NCBI GenBank assembly: GCA_946623775.1
Contig: CAMORJ010000087.1
Coordinates: 1-5,943 of the forward strand
Direction: 5' to 3'
DNA: 5,943 nt
From: an uncultured Bacillota bacterium
GTDB lineage: Bacteria; Bacillota_I; Bacilli_A; RFN20; CAG-826
Both the position numbers and the translations under genes were made by a program. How positions within the stretch are numbered: position 1 is the stretch's first letter; every line of letters begins with the position of its first letter. Under the pieces are notes generated by a model. It was not told the origin of the DNA. It did not search any database and worked only from the letters and a program-made list of their open reading frames with translations. This document shows, one piece after another, positions 1-5,943 of the stretch.

Positions 1-2006
1 GTTTCGTTATGGACGGAAATCAAGTCCGGCAAATCATCCATGTCGGCTTCTTCGCCGTTATTCTGATCAAGCTGATCGGCTTCGGCTTCTTGTTCGGCCT
101 GCTCGGATTCCTCAAGGAGCATCTCGCCCTCTTCGGCAAGCTCTTCCATTCCCGAATTCGCGACAGGGGTCGCTTCTTCTTGGATTTCGATTTCCTCTGC
201 GGCTTGGATTTCCTCTTGCTGGAGGGCTTCTTCTGCGATGGGCTCTTCTCCTGCAGGCTCCTCGGCCGCGGCTTCTCTTGCGCTTTCTTCGCTTGGAATT
301 TCTTCTAGGGCAGGCGCCTCTTCCTGTTGCTGGACGTTTTCTTCTGCAGGCTGCTCTTGCGGCGCCTCTTCCGCGCCTAAACTAGCGACAGGGGTCGCTT
401 CTTCTTCCGCAGGCGCCTCTTCCTCAGGAGCTTCTTCCGCTTGGGCTTCCTGCTCAGCGGGCTTTTCTTCCGGTTTGGGCTCTTCTATGGGCTTAGGCTC
501 GGGCATAGGAATAGTGTCTGGGTCTGGGCCTTCGGAGTTGACCGCGCCCTTGTTCTCGCGGACGAGCGCGACGTCCTGTTCGCGTTCTTCCAAATCCGAT
601 TCCGGCGGAACAAGAGGCTCCGGGGTCTCCATGACGGGAGGCTCGGGCGGGAAGGACAATCCGAGTTCGCGCGCCGCTTGGATGATTTGGGCGCGGATCT
701 TGTTGAGGCGGTCCTCCTCTTCCTGCTCGCGGATGATGCGTTCGAGCTCCGCCAAGCGCTTCTTCTCTTCCTCGCGCTTCCTGACGATCTCCTCGGCCCT
801 CTTTTCGAAGGCGATGAGCTCCCTTTCCTTGCGGCGGAGCAAAGAGTCGCGCTGCTTGATGAACTCGGCGTAATCTCGGGTATCTTGGTATTCGTCCTCG
901 TAATAGGCCTTCTCCCTCTTCTTCGGGCGGGTGGGGAGGTCGCGGACCATCAGTTTCTGCAAGAACTGCTGGTAGCCCTCATCCACGCGGACGAAGGAAA
1001 TGGGGCCTTTGAGGTAGTCCCCATACAGGAAGGATTCGTCATCCATCGAGGTGAGGATCTTGGGTTTATAGACTTTGGAGACCTGCTTGGCGGGCTTCGG
1101 CTTGTCTTTGCCCATCAAGGAGAGGTAGGACGCGAAAAGCGAATAATGGAGCTGATGCATCTCCTCTTCGGTGAAGTCGCTGTAATCCTCGTCGACGCGG
1201 TAGGAGACGCCTAAGCTCTCGTACTTCTCGATGAAGCGGTAGACCTCATAGCAGTGGTGGTATTTGACGTTCTTGCGGATGATGTTGGTCTGCAATATCG
1301 GGTTGCGGACGTTCTTCTCGCTTTTGAACGCCTTCATGAAGGGCGAGTTGTAATAATAGAAGACGTAACGCCTGATCTCTTTGATTCGCTCAACGTAGGC
1401 GGAGTTGAGCTGGCCCATCTCGGTGGGGGAGTCGGAGACCACTTTGATTTTGGTCTCGATCTCGACCGATGACCCTCCGACGAAGGATTTGTTCTTGAGG
1501 TAGAGCACCTCTTCGTCGTGCAAGGTCGCGAAATTCAAAACGAATTCATAGCGTTTCTCGATGAAGAGCATCAATTTGCGGATGAAGGTCGCGATGAAGC
1601 GGTTCTCGTAGGTGAACAATTCGTCTTCGCTTGAGAAGTTGAGGACTTTGGATGGGATGACGTTCCCGTAATCGTCGACTTCCTTGATGTATTGGGTATG
1701 GGAGGCTAGGTGCTGAACGGATTCGGCATTGGTCTTCCTGGCCAATTCGACGGGGGTGATGTCGCCGACGGATTTGGTGTTGATGCGGGGATTGTTGACG
1801 ATGTCCCCTAAGTCGAGGATGACGTCTTCGATGGTGTCGATCCAGGCGGGGTCGAAGGAGCTCGACTCAAGCCTGTCTAGCCTCATATAGGAAGTTTTGC
1901 CGGCCGAAAGATCGCCGATGATGTCGGAATTGCCGCTTTGCTCAAGCAGCTTCTCCATCGCGGCGGCGAATTTACCGAATAGTTTCTTTTCGCGGCTGTC
2001 TTCCAT
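1..2006 (-). CDS. Gene D: DUF2357-like partner protein with coiled coil and long acidic tail, 3' end cut by window
   Basis: The frame runs open from ATG 2006 to the left edge, giving 668 residues with no stop. An in-frame TGA at 2013-2015 makes this ATG the first possible start. Residues 1-360 look globular. They include FDPAWIDTIEDVI with DIVNNPR (51-74), LASHTQYI (100-107), TYENRFIATFIRKL (132-145) and NPILQTNIIRKNVKYHHCYEVY (from 235). These resemble DUF2357-type proteins that accompany McrB-like ATPases; this is by eye, and moderately sure. Residues about 369-448 are a charged Glu/Arg/Lys coiled coil. From about 450 to the edge the chain is Pro/Glu/Ala/Gln-rich, low-complexity and strongly acidic, probably disordered, with internal repeats. 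No PD-(D/E)xK nuclease motif is evident in the visible part, although DUF2357 proteins often carry one C-terminally and it could lie beyond the edge. No signal or membrane segment is visible, so it is probably cytoplasmic and acts with C. Confidence 0.88.
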   Translation of the reverse strand, partial: MEDSREKKLFGKFAAAMEKLLEQSGNSDIIGDLSAGKTSYMRLDRLESSSFDPAWIDTIEDVILDLGDIVNNPRINTKSVGDITPVELARKTNAESVQHLASHTQYIKEVDDYGNVIPSKVLNFSSEDELFTYENRFIATFIRKLMLFIEKRYEFVLNFATLHDEEVLYLKNKSFVGGSSVEIETKIKVVSDSPTEMGQLNSAYVERIKEIRRYVFYYYNSPFMKAFKSEKNVRNPILQTNIIRKNVKYHHCYEVYRFIEKYESLGVSYRVDEDYSDFTEEEMHQLHYSLFASYLSLMGKDKPKPAKQVSKVYKPKILTSMDDESFLYGDYLKGPISFVRVDEGYQQFLQKLMVRDLPTRPKKREKAYYEDEYQDTRDYAEFIKQRDSLLRRKERELIAFEKRAEEIVRKREEEKKRLAELERIIREQEEEDRLNKIRAQIIQAARELGLSFPPEPPVMETPEPLVPPESDLEEREQDVALVRENKGAVNSEGPDPDTIPMPEPKPIEEPKPEEKPAEQEAQAEEAPEEEAPAEEEATPVASLGAEEAPQEQPAEENVQQQEEAPALEEIPSEESAREAAAEEPAGEEPIAEEALQQEEIQAAEEIEIQEEATPVANSGMEELAEEGEMLLEESEQAEQEAEADQLDQNNGEEADMDDLPDLISVHNE
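160..406. repeat. Direct repeats inside the acidic-tail coding region of gene D
   Basis: A 22-base segment is perfectly repeated at 160-181 and 385-406, encoding Glu-Glu-Ala-Thr-Pro-Val-Ala in both copies. A 16-base segment is repeated at 310-325 and 409-424 (the second copy extends past 406), encoding Glu-Glu-Ala-Pro-Ala in both. Identity at the DNA level, beyond what low-complexity coding alone requires, suggests recent duplication or slippage within the tail. Confidence 0.8.
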
Positions 2007-2025
2007 TGTGGGTCAGAGGTTATTA
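2004..2025 (-). promoter_or_regulatory. Junction between genes C and D: double stop, no clear ribosome site
   Basis: Gene C ends in TAATAA (2025-2020), and gene D begins 16 nt after the first stop codon. The leader between them (CCTCTGACCCACA before the ATG) contains no purine-rich GGAGG-like stretch. D is therefore likely to depend on re-initiation after C, or to be translated at a lower level than C. The start is fixed by the in-frame TGA at 2013-2015. Confidence 0.6.
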
Positions 2026-3546
2026 GTTGTTCTTGATGAGGTCTTCGATGAAGTTGTGGGCCATGGTGAAGTTGTCTTTGCCATAGGTCTTGTCCAAGAA
2101 GGCTTCCAATTGTTTCAATTCGTCTTTCAAGAAGGCGATGTTGAGGGCTTCGAACTTCTTCAGGATCTTGTTGGTGAAGATGAAGTCGAAGCCATCGATC
2201 TCGCGTCCGCCGCAGGCGACGTAAGCGGGGATGAAGGATTCGAGCTGCTTCATGATACGGTTGCCGAATGCGAGCTTGAACTTCTTGATGACGAAGTTGT
2301 CGAGGTCGGAGAACTTCTGGGACATCGACTCGCTGACGGGGAACTGCTGAAGCGCGTTGTCATATAGGGAGCGGAGCTGGGCATAAGGCATGATGATCGG
2401 CTCCTGCGGGGTGGCCTTGAAGGCGCGGCCCTTATCGTCGAAGAACAAGGAGACGGCACGGTCATAGACCTTATCGGAGATGGTGAAGGTGGAGTCGTCG
2501 TTGTTCGCGGTGCCGAAGAATAAGACGTTCTGCGGGATGAGCAATTTGCCGTCTTTGAGCAAGACGGGGTCGCCCGGCTGGCTGGATGGGATGAGGTCGA
2601 TGACCCAGTCGGCTGGGTCCCTCATTTCCATGATGGATAGGAATTCGGCGAAGTAGTACTCGATGCGGGCCAAGTTCATTTCGTCGAGGGTGATGATGTT
2701 GAGGTCTTGGCGGTATCCGACCGTATAGAGGGCTTTCAGGAATTCGGATTCGTTGAATTTCTTGGTGAATTCGTTGTAGTAGCCAAGCAATTCGGAACGG
2801 TCTTTCCAGGATGGCTGGACCGGGATGATGGAGGAGTCATAGCCCAGGAACTTGCCAAGGGCATAGGCAAGCGAGGTTTTACCGGTACCGGAGATACCTT
2901 CCAAGATGATGAGCTTGGAGGTCGCGATGCCGGCGAACAATTGGCGGATGGTGTCGATTTTGTAGTAGAGGCCGAGGTTGGATGCGGCGAAGTTGCGGAA
3001 CGCGTTGCAGAGTTCCTCAAGGGACAGATCCTTGCGGAAGGGGATATCCATGTTCTGGCCGCGGTAGGCGTTGTCGACGGAGATGAGCTTGGGGAAGCGC
3101 GCATCGCTTGGGGCGCCTTCGGCAGAGGCCTCCTCCGGCTTGGAGCCGTCTTCCGGCTTAAGCCCGAGGTATCCGACTTTGAGGTTGAGGATCTTCTCTT
3201 TCTCCAAAGTCGCCATGTAGAGCTCGTAGTTGAGCTTCTCGACCTGGCGGCGGAGCTCGTCCTTATCGAGTTCCTTCCTGGTGAAGCGGACGTACTTGCG
3301 GAGCAGCAGGAAGATCAAGAACCCGATGCCGCCGATAAGAGCGACGAAGAGGATCCAGAACAAAACGTAGAAGAACCATCCCCAGAATCCGAAGTCAGGA
3401 GAGTGGACCAAGAGGATGGAATGGTAATCGCTGAAATTGCCCGGCAAATCGGACCAGGGCGGTACGAATGTCTTGTAGAACCACGTCCCGATGTCGGCGA
3501 AGACGCGGATCACCATTTCGCGTAGATATTCGAAGTAAGCGTTCAT
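2023..3546 (-). CDS. Gene C: membrane-anchored McrB-like AAA+ ATPase
   Basis: This gene encodes 507 aa. I chose ATG 3546 over an upstream in-frame ATG at 3618 because AGGAGG lies 8 nt before it and its ATG overlaps the TGA of gene B. Layout: an aromatic-rich N-terminus (1-51), one long hydrophobic segment (about 53-83) followed by RKYVRFTRK, a coiled-coil-like stretch (88-122), an acidic/Pro linker (130-150), then the AAA+ core. The core has Walker A GISGTGKT (217-224), a WKDRSELLGYYN block (247-258), Walker B ITLDEMNLAR (285-294), sensor-1-like GTANNDDS (345-352) and the arginine-bearing KVYDRA (359-364). The SWxDRxxLLGYYN and LDEMNLAR blocks are typical of the McrB-like AAA_5 branch. The positive residues after the membrane segment place the ATPase in the cytoplasm. 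McrB itself has no such anchor; the McrB GTP signature NTADRS is not intact here, so ATP is the safer assumed nucleotide. Its partner is probably D; its substrate may involve A and B. Confidence 0.93.
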   Translation of the reverse strand: MNAYFEYLREMVIRVFADIGTWFYKTFVPPWSDLPGNFSDYHSILLVHSPDFGFWGWFFYVLFWILFVALIGGIGFLIFLLLRKYVRFTRKELDKDELRRQVEKLNYELYMATLEKEKILNLKVGYLGLKPEDGSKPEEASAEGAPSDARFPKLISVDNAYRGQNMDIPFRKDLSLEELCNAFRNFAASNLGLYYKIDTIRQLFAGIATSKLIILEGISGTGKTSLAYALGKFLGYDSSIIPVQPSWKDRSELLGYYNEFTKKFNESEFLKALYTVGYRQDLNIITLDEMNLARIEYYFAEFLSIMEMRDPADWVIDLIPSSQPGDPVLLKDGKLLIPQNVLFFGTANNDDSTFTISDKVYDRAVSLFFDDKGRAFKATPQEPIIMPYAQLRSLYDNALQQFPVSESMSQKFSDLDNFVIKKFKLAFGNRIMKQLESFIPAYVACGGREIDGFDFIFTNKILKKFEALNIAFLKDELKQLEAFLDKTYGKDNFTMAHNFIEDLIKNN

Positions 3547-3560
3547 TTTGCCATCCTCCT
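3543..3560 (-). promoter_or_regulatory. Ribosome site of gene C and ATGA stop/start overlap with gene B
   Basis: Read on the minus strand, AGGAGG (3560-3555), an 8-nt spacer and ATG (3546-3544) lead into gene C. The ATG shares bases with the TGA of gene B (3545-3543), a classic ATGA arrangement for translational coupling. This is the strongest Shine-Dalgarno in the window and decides the start of gene C. The same bases encode the last residues of B (Arg-Arg-Met-Ala-Lys). Confidence 0.9.
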
Positions 3561-4937
3561 GATGATTCTGAACTGTAGCTGGGCGAGGAATGATGCGCCC
3601 ATGGTGGAATTGATGCAATCTAGGTCCCAGCCTTCCATGTAGATGCTGAGGACGATTTTCTTGGGGACGTACCTATCGAGTTCCAGGACGAATGGGTTAT
3701 CCGCCGGATTCTCGGAAGAGGCATCGTTGAATGTAAGCGTCTCTTCTTTCTTGAAGGTCAAGCCGTTTTGCTTCGACGCAGCTTCGTCATAAGGGAAGCT
3801 TCCCTTAAGGTGTTTGGCATGGAAGCAGGTGAGCTCCCCGTCGAGGTCGATGGGGTCATCTTCCTCTAACCTTGCTCCATAGGAGACCTTGCCGCGGTCA
3901 TTGAGCTCTCCGTAGATGGTCTCATACGTCTCGCCGTTTGCGGTGGTGTATGTATCGAAATAGCCGTCGCGGTTATTGTCAAGGATACCGCCATACACGG
4001 TATCCCCATCTTTATGGGGATCGAAGATATAGTATTCTCTATTCTCGACATCGTAAATGGAAACTCGCATTGATTTCTTCAATGCGTTGAGTCTTTCGAG
4101 GTATTCATCCTCTGTGTAATGGAGCCTATTGGTGAATCCATACTGCTCTTCGTCCTGATGGATTAGGGCTTCATTCTGCTCGTAGAGCTCTTTCGCGGTC
4201 TGGCGGTTCAATGTCTCGTCTTCGTTGAGATAGCATTCGGTCGGGTCAAGGCTCACATAGGCGTTATCTTGTGCGCGTAGGTAGAGCGCGCGAGAATAAA
4301 AACCGTTGAGACTCTCCTTGGGTCCATAAGGGATGCCAGAAGGAGGGCAGAAAAGGGACGGATAGGTGAAAAACGATGGCACGGGGTCAATCTTTTCATC
4401 GCTCAGCCATTCGCTTTGGAACATCGTGGATACGGCATCGAACTTCTTCGGGATGAGAATTCGCCCGGTTCCGGAGATGCCGGAATCTTGCCCATCGAAA
4501 ATCCAAGTACCCAGTTCTCCGATGGAAACCTCCACATTATCAGGTGAGGTATAGGTATGCTTTTCGACTTCTTTTTCTTCTTCGTCAAGCACGGTTGTTA
4601 TGGTGTCGATGAAGGTCTTTTTGCTTCCGTCAGCGAATTCTATTGAGTACGTGTATGCGTTTTCGGTCTTATTTTTGAGGATTACGCCCTCGACGGAGCT
4701 AGGTGCTTCGCCTCCTATTTCCTGGTCGGTGAGGTGGTCGACATACTCGCCGATGGGGGTAGGGCAGATTTCCAAATCGCCTTGAGCGGCAAGCTCAACG
4801 ATCAAACCATCGCCGTCGATACGGAGTTGAGTGCCACCGATATACCAAGCGATGGACATGGAAATAGAACTGACCGTAAGGGCTAGGGATGCGATAAGGG
4901 CACCGAGTACGAATTTTGACTTCTTAATCGCTGCCAT
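3543..4937 (-). CDS. Gene B: membrane-anchored or secreted paralog of gene A
   Basis: This gene encodes 464 aa, starts at ATG 4937 and ends at TGA 3543-3545. Lys residues (KKSK, 5-8) precede a hydrophobic stretch at about 9-33 ending in SIAWY, which is either an N-terminal anchor or a signal peptide; the Ala-Trp/aromatic end recalls SipW-type signals. The rest is acidic, Tyr-rich and presumably outside the cell. Blocks shared with gene A are LKKSMRVSIY (286-295), GGILDNNRDGYFD (316-328) and SIYMEGWD with LQFRI (431-458). Residues 320-328 (D-x-N-x-D-G-x-x-D) resemble a dockerin or EF-hand calcium loop. B is longer than A mainly because of extra sequence at about 60-280. The last residues, RRMAK, are encoded by the ribosome site, spacer and start overlap of gene C. 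B's own ribosome site is weak (AGGG about 10 nt upstream, inside the end of A), so it is probably coupled to A. Function unknown; a surface or fibre component is inferred. Confidence 0.9.
   Translation of the reverse strand: MAAIKKSKFVLGALIASLALTVSSISMSIAWYIGGTQLRIDGDGLIVELAAQGDLEICPTPIGEYVDHLTDQEIGGEAPSSVEGVILKNKTENAYTYSIEFADGSKKTFIDTITTVLDEEEKEVEKHTYTSPDNVEVSIGELGTWIFDGQDSGISGTGRILIPKKFDAVSTMFQSEWLSDEKIDPVPSFFTYPSLFCPPSGIPYGPKESLNGFYSRALYLRAQDNAYVSLDPTECYLNEDETLNRQTAKELYEQNEALIHQDEEQYGFTNRLHYTEDEYLERLNALKKSMRVSIYDVENREYYIFDPHKDGDTVYGGILDNNRDGYFDTYTTANGETYETIYGELNDRGKVSYGARLEEDDPIDLDGELTCFHAKHLKGSFPYDEAASKQNGLTFKKEETLTFNDASSENPADNPFVLELDRYVPKKIVLSIYMEGWDLDCINSTMGASFLAQLQFRIIRRMAK
3985..4021. 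repeat. Two overlapping inverted repeats within gene B
   Basis: ATCCCCAT (4002-4009) and ATGGGGAT (4014-4021) form a perfect 8-bp stem with a 4-nt loop. Just beside it, ATACCG (3985-3990) can pair with CGGTAT (3998-4003), whose last two bases overlap the first stem, so both cannot be fully formed together. There is no T-run, so it is not an intrinsic terminator. It encodes the Asp/Gly-rich segment ahead of the calcium-loop-like motif and may be a by-product of that coding. Confidence 0.45.
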
Positions 4938-4951
4938 ATGAATTACGCCCT
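4937..4951 (-). promoter_or_regulatory. Weak ribosome site and 5-nt junction between genes A and B
   Basis: On the minus strand the end of gene A reads GAT AGG GCG TAA, followed by TTCAT and the ATG of gene B. The only Shine-Dalgarno-like bases are AGGG, about 10 nt before the ATG and inside the last codons of A. This is weak and somewhat distant, which suggests that B is translated largely by ribosomes finishing A. Confidence 0.5.
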
Positions 4952-5943
4952 ATCGATTTGGAACTGAAGGCCGAGATTGAATCCGTTTCCGATTTCCTTG
5001 TTGATGACGGAATGATCCCATCCCTCAATATAAATAGTCATTTCGGCGCTTCCGACTCTTTCGTTAATCGCACCTGTGGAGGTACGGCAAAGAGGAACAC
5101 CTCCGCTTAAGGAGCCTTCGTCGTCTAATGGTCTGATATCATCAAGGCAGACATATTGTGTGGTCTTGGCCACAAAATCGCCTTTGTCGCTGGAATCGTA
5201 TCCATAGGAATTTGCCCTATGCTTGGCAAGGAAAGTGGAGACTGCGTTGCCACCGGTGCTATTGAAATCGTCTAAATCAGTATCAGCGAGGTAGTGCGTG
5301 AAGCTGGGTGCAGCGGTGTAATCGCCATAGAGGATTTCTTTACCAGATTGGAAGTCGATGTCGTAGTAATCGTTGCCGTTGGACAAATTCAAAATGCCAC
5401 CAACATCATTGGTTCCGGCTGCGTCAGCGGTCGGATTGAGAATGAAAGATTGGGCAGGTGTGTTGTTTTTGTTGACGTAAAGACGAAGGGCTTTGCGGAT
5501 ATCCTCACCAGGATTTCCTGCCTGAACGGTTGCATCGGTTAGCCAAACGTCTTTGTTTGCCTGAGCCTCGCCTGAAGAATTCAAGACGCGGAATGCGAAG
5601 TTGACTTTGCAATAGGAACTATGGTCTGCGTCAAAGAAATCGGTGCGATAGGCCATCGGAGATTTCCATAACGAGAAAGCATCGCCGGTGGCGTATTCAC
5701 GAGTCGTAACGGGCTCTAGGCTGTTCGTGGCATAGCCCTGCGCTTTCAAGTAGGCATTGATCGCAGCTGAAGAGAAGCCGACACCAGGCGCGGCCCAATA
5801 ATAGTCCTTGTCCTCAATGGTTTGTTTGCTGACAATGCCAAGGCCGTCGATGGGATCCCCTTGCGCATCTTCGGTAAAATCATTTTCCGAGATGAGGCCG
5901 ATTTGAAGTTGCTCTGCAGTATTGACCGCGGTCCCCGAATATT
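4943..5943 (-). CDS. Gene A: secreted or surface protein of the 'EGWD' family, 5' end cut by window
   Basis: The frame is open from the TAA stop at 4943-4945 to the right edge, giving 332 visible residues with no start. The first in-frame start-like codon (TTG at 5749) is internal. The function is unknown. The visible N-terminus (YSGTAVN...LQIGLIS) lines up with residues about 31-50 of gene B, just after B's hydrophobic segment, so probably only about 30 residues, including a signal or anchor segment, lie outside the window. Three blocks match B: DIRKALRLYV (visible residues 148-157), GGIL..NGNDYYD (181-194) and the C-terminal MTIYIEGWD with LQFQI (301-329). There is no catalytic motif. Polar, Asn/Asp/Ser/Gly-rich composition and three Cys (111, 265, 285) fit an extracytoplasmic beta-rich protein. 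The stop is 5 nt before gene B. A SipW/TasA-like fibre subunit is possible but unproven. Confidence is high that it is a gene and low on role. Confidence 0.85.
   Translation of the reverse strand, partial: YSGTAVNTAEQLQIGLISENDFTEDAQGDPIDGLGIVSKQTIEDKDYYWAAPGVGFSSAAINAYLKAQGYATNSLEPVTTREYATGDAFSLWKSPMAYRTDFFDADHSSYCKVNFAFRVLNSSGEAQANKDVWLTDATVQAGNPGEDIRKALRLYVNKNNTPAQSFILNPTADAAGTNDVGGILNLSNGNDYYDIDFQSGKEILYGDYTAAPSFTHYLADTDLDDFNSTGGNAVSTFLAKHRANSYGYDSSDKGDFVAKTTQYVCLDDIRPLDDEGSLSGGVPLCRTSTGAINERVGSAEMTIYIEGWDHSVINKEIGNGFNLGLQFQIDRA

Noticed and set aside
238..1214. Long plus-strand open frames (238-873 and 441-1214)
   Set aside because: They are antisense to the Glu/Ala-rich tail and coiled coil of gene D. 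GAA/GAG/GCG codons read in reverse give Ser- or Leu/Phe-rich frames without stops. They overlap each other and have biased, non-globular composition.
2707..3525. Plus-strand open frame of 272 residues opposite gene C
   Set aside because: It is fully antisense to the AAA+ gene, whose conserved motifs fix the true strand and frame. The product shows no recognisable domain.
2023..3546. Straightforward McrBC restriction system
   Set aside because: The ATPase has a membrane anchor, no DNA-binding N-terminal domain and no visible nuclease partner, and the operon begins with exported proteins. It stays as the main alternative, since the end of gene D is not visible.
3547..3618. Upstream in-frame start for gene C adding 24 residues
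   Set aside because: The extension lies inside the conserved C-terminus of gene B and has no good ribosome site, whereas ATG 3546 has AGGAGG at 8 nt and an ATGA overlap.
4002..4021. Intrinsic terminator
   Set aside because: The stem is inside gene B, has no T-run on either strand, and the operon continues through it.
4943..5749. TTG at 5749 as the true start of gene A
   Set aside because: The frame stays open to the window edge, and the upstream residues align with the region just after the signal segment of gene B, so the start lies outside the window.
1..5943. Mycoplasma-type genetic code (TGA = Trp)
   Set aside because: Tryptophan is encoded by TGG in all genes seen, no in-frame TGA occurs, and gene B ends in TGA at exactly the coupled junction.

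Overview
The window holds one tightly packed run of four genes, all on the minus strand, so transcription runs from the right edge (5943) to the left edge (1). In transcription order they are: gene A (5943 to 4943, 5' end cut by the window), a secreted or surface protein; gene B (4937 to 3543), a second protein of the same family with an intact N-terminal signal or anchor segment; gene C (3546 to 2023), a membrane-anchored AAA+ ATPase of the McrB-like (AAA_5) type; and gene D (2006 to 1, 3' end cut by the window), a DUF2357-like partner protein followed by a coiled coil and a long acidic tail. The gaps are 5 nt (A-B), a 4-nt ATGA overlap (B-C) and 16 nt (C-D). No promoter, terminator, RNA gene, CRISPR array or mobile element is visible, and no stretch above 300 bases lacks a gene.

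The organism looks like an uncultured Bacillota-type bacterium, perhaps a gut Bacilli or Mycoplasmatota relative. The support is modest: a strong AGGAGG ribosome site before gene C, dense co-oriented genes, and a family resemblance of A and B that I associate with such lineages from memory. Tryptophan is encoded by TGG and gene B ends in TGA, so the Mycoplasma code (TGA = Trp) is not used.

Working hypothesis: C and D resemble the ATPase and partner halves of an McrBC-type machine. Here, however, the ATPase carries a transmembrane segment, and no nuclease is visible in D up to the window edge. The pair sits directly behind, and is translationally coupled to, two exported paralogs that share a C-terminal 'IYxEGWD...LQFxI' signature and a 'GGIL...D/N-G-x-Y-D' block. 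The simplest reading is an envelope-spanning system in which a cytoplasmic AAA+/DUF2357 complex, tethered to the membrane, assembles, remodels or senses a surface structure made of A and B. Restriction or defence is the main alternative. The homology statements rest on motifs read by eye; the function is inference.
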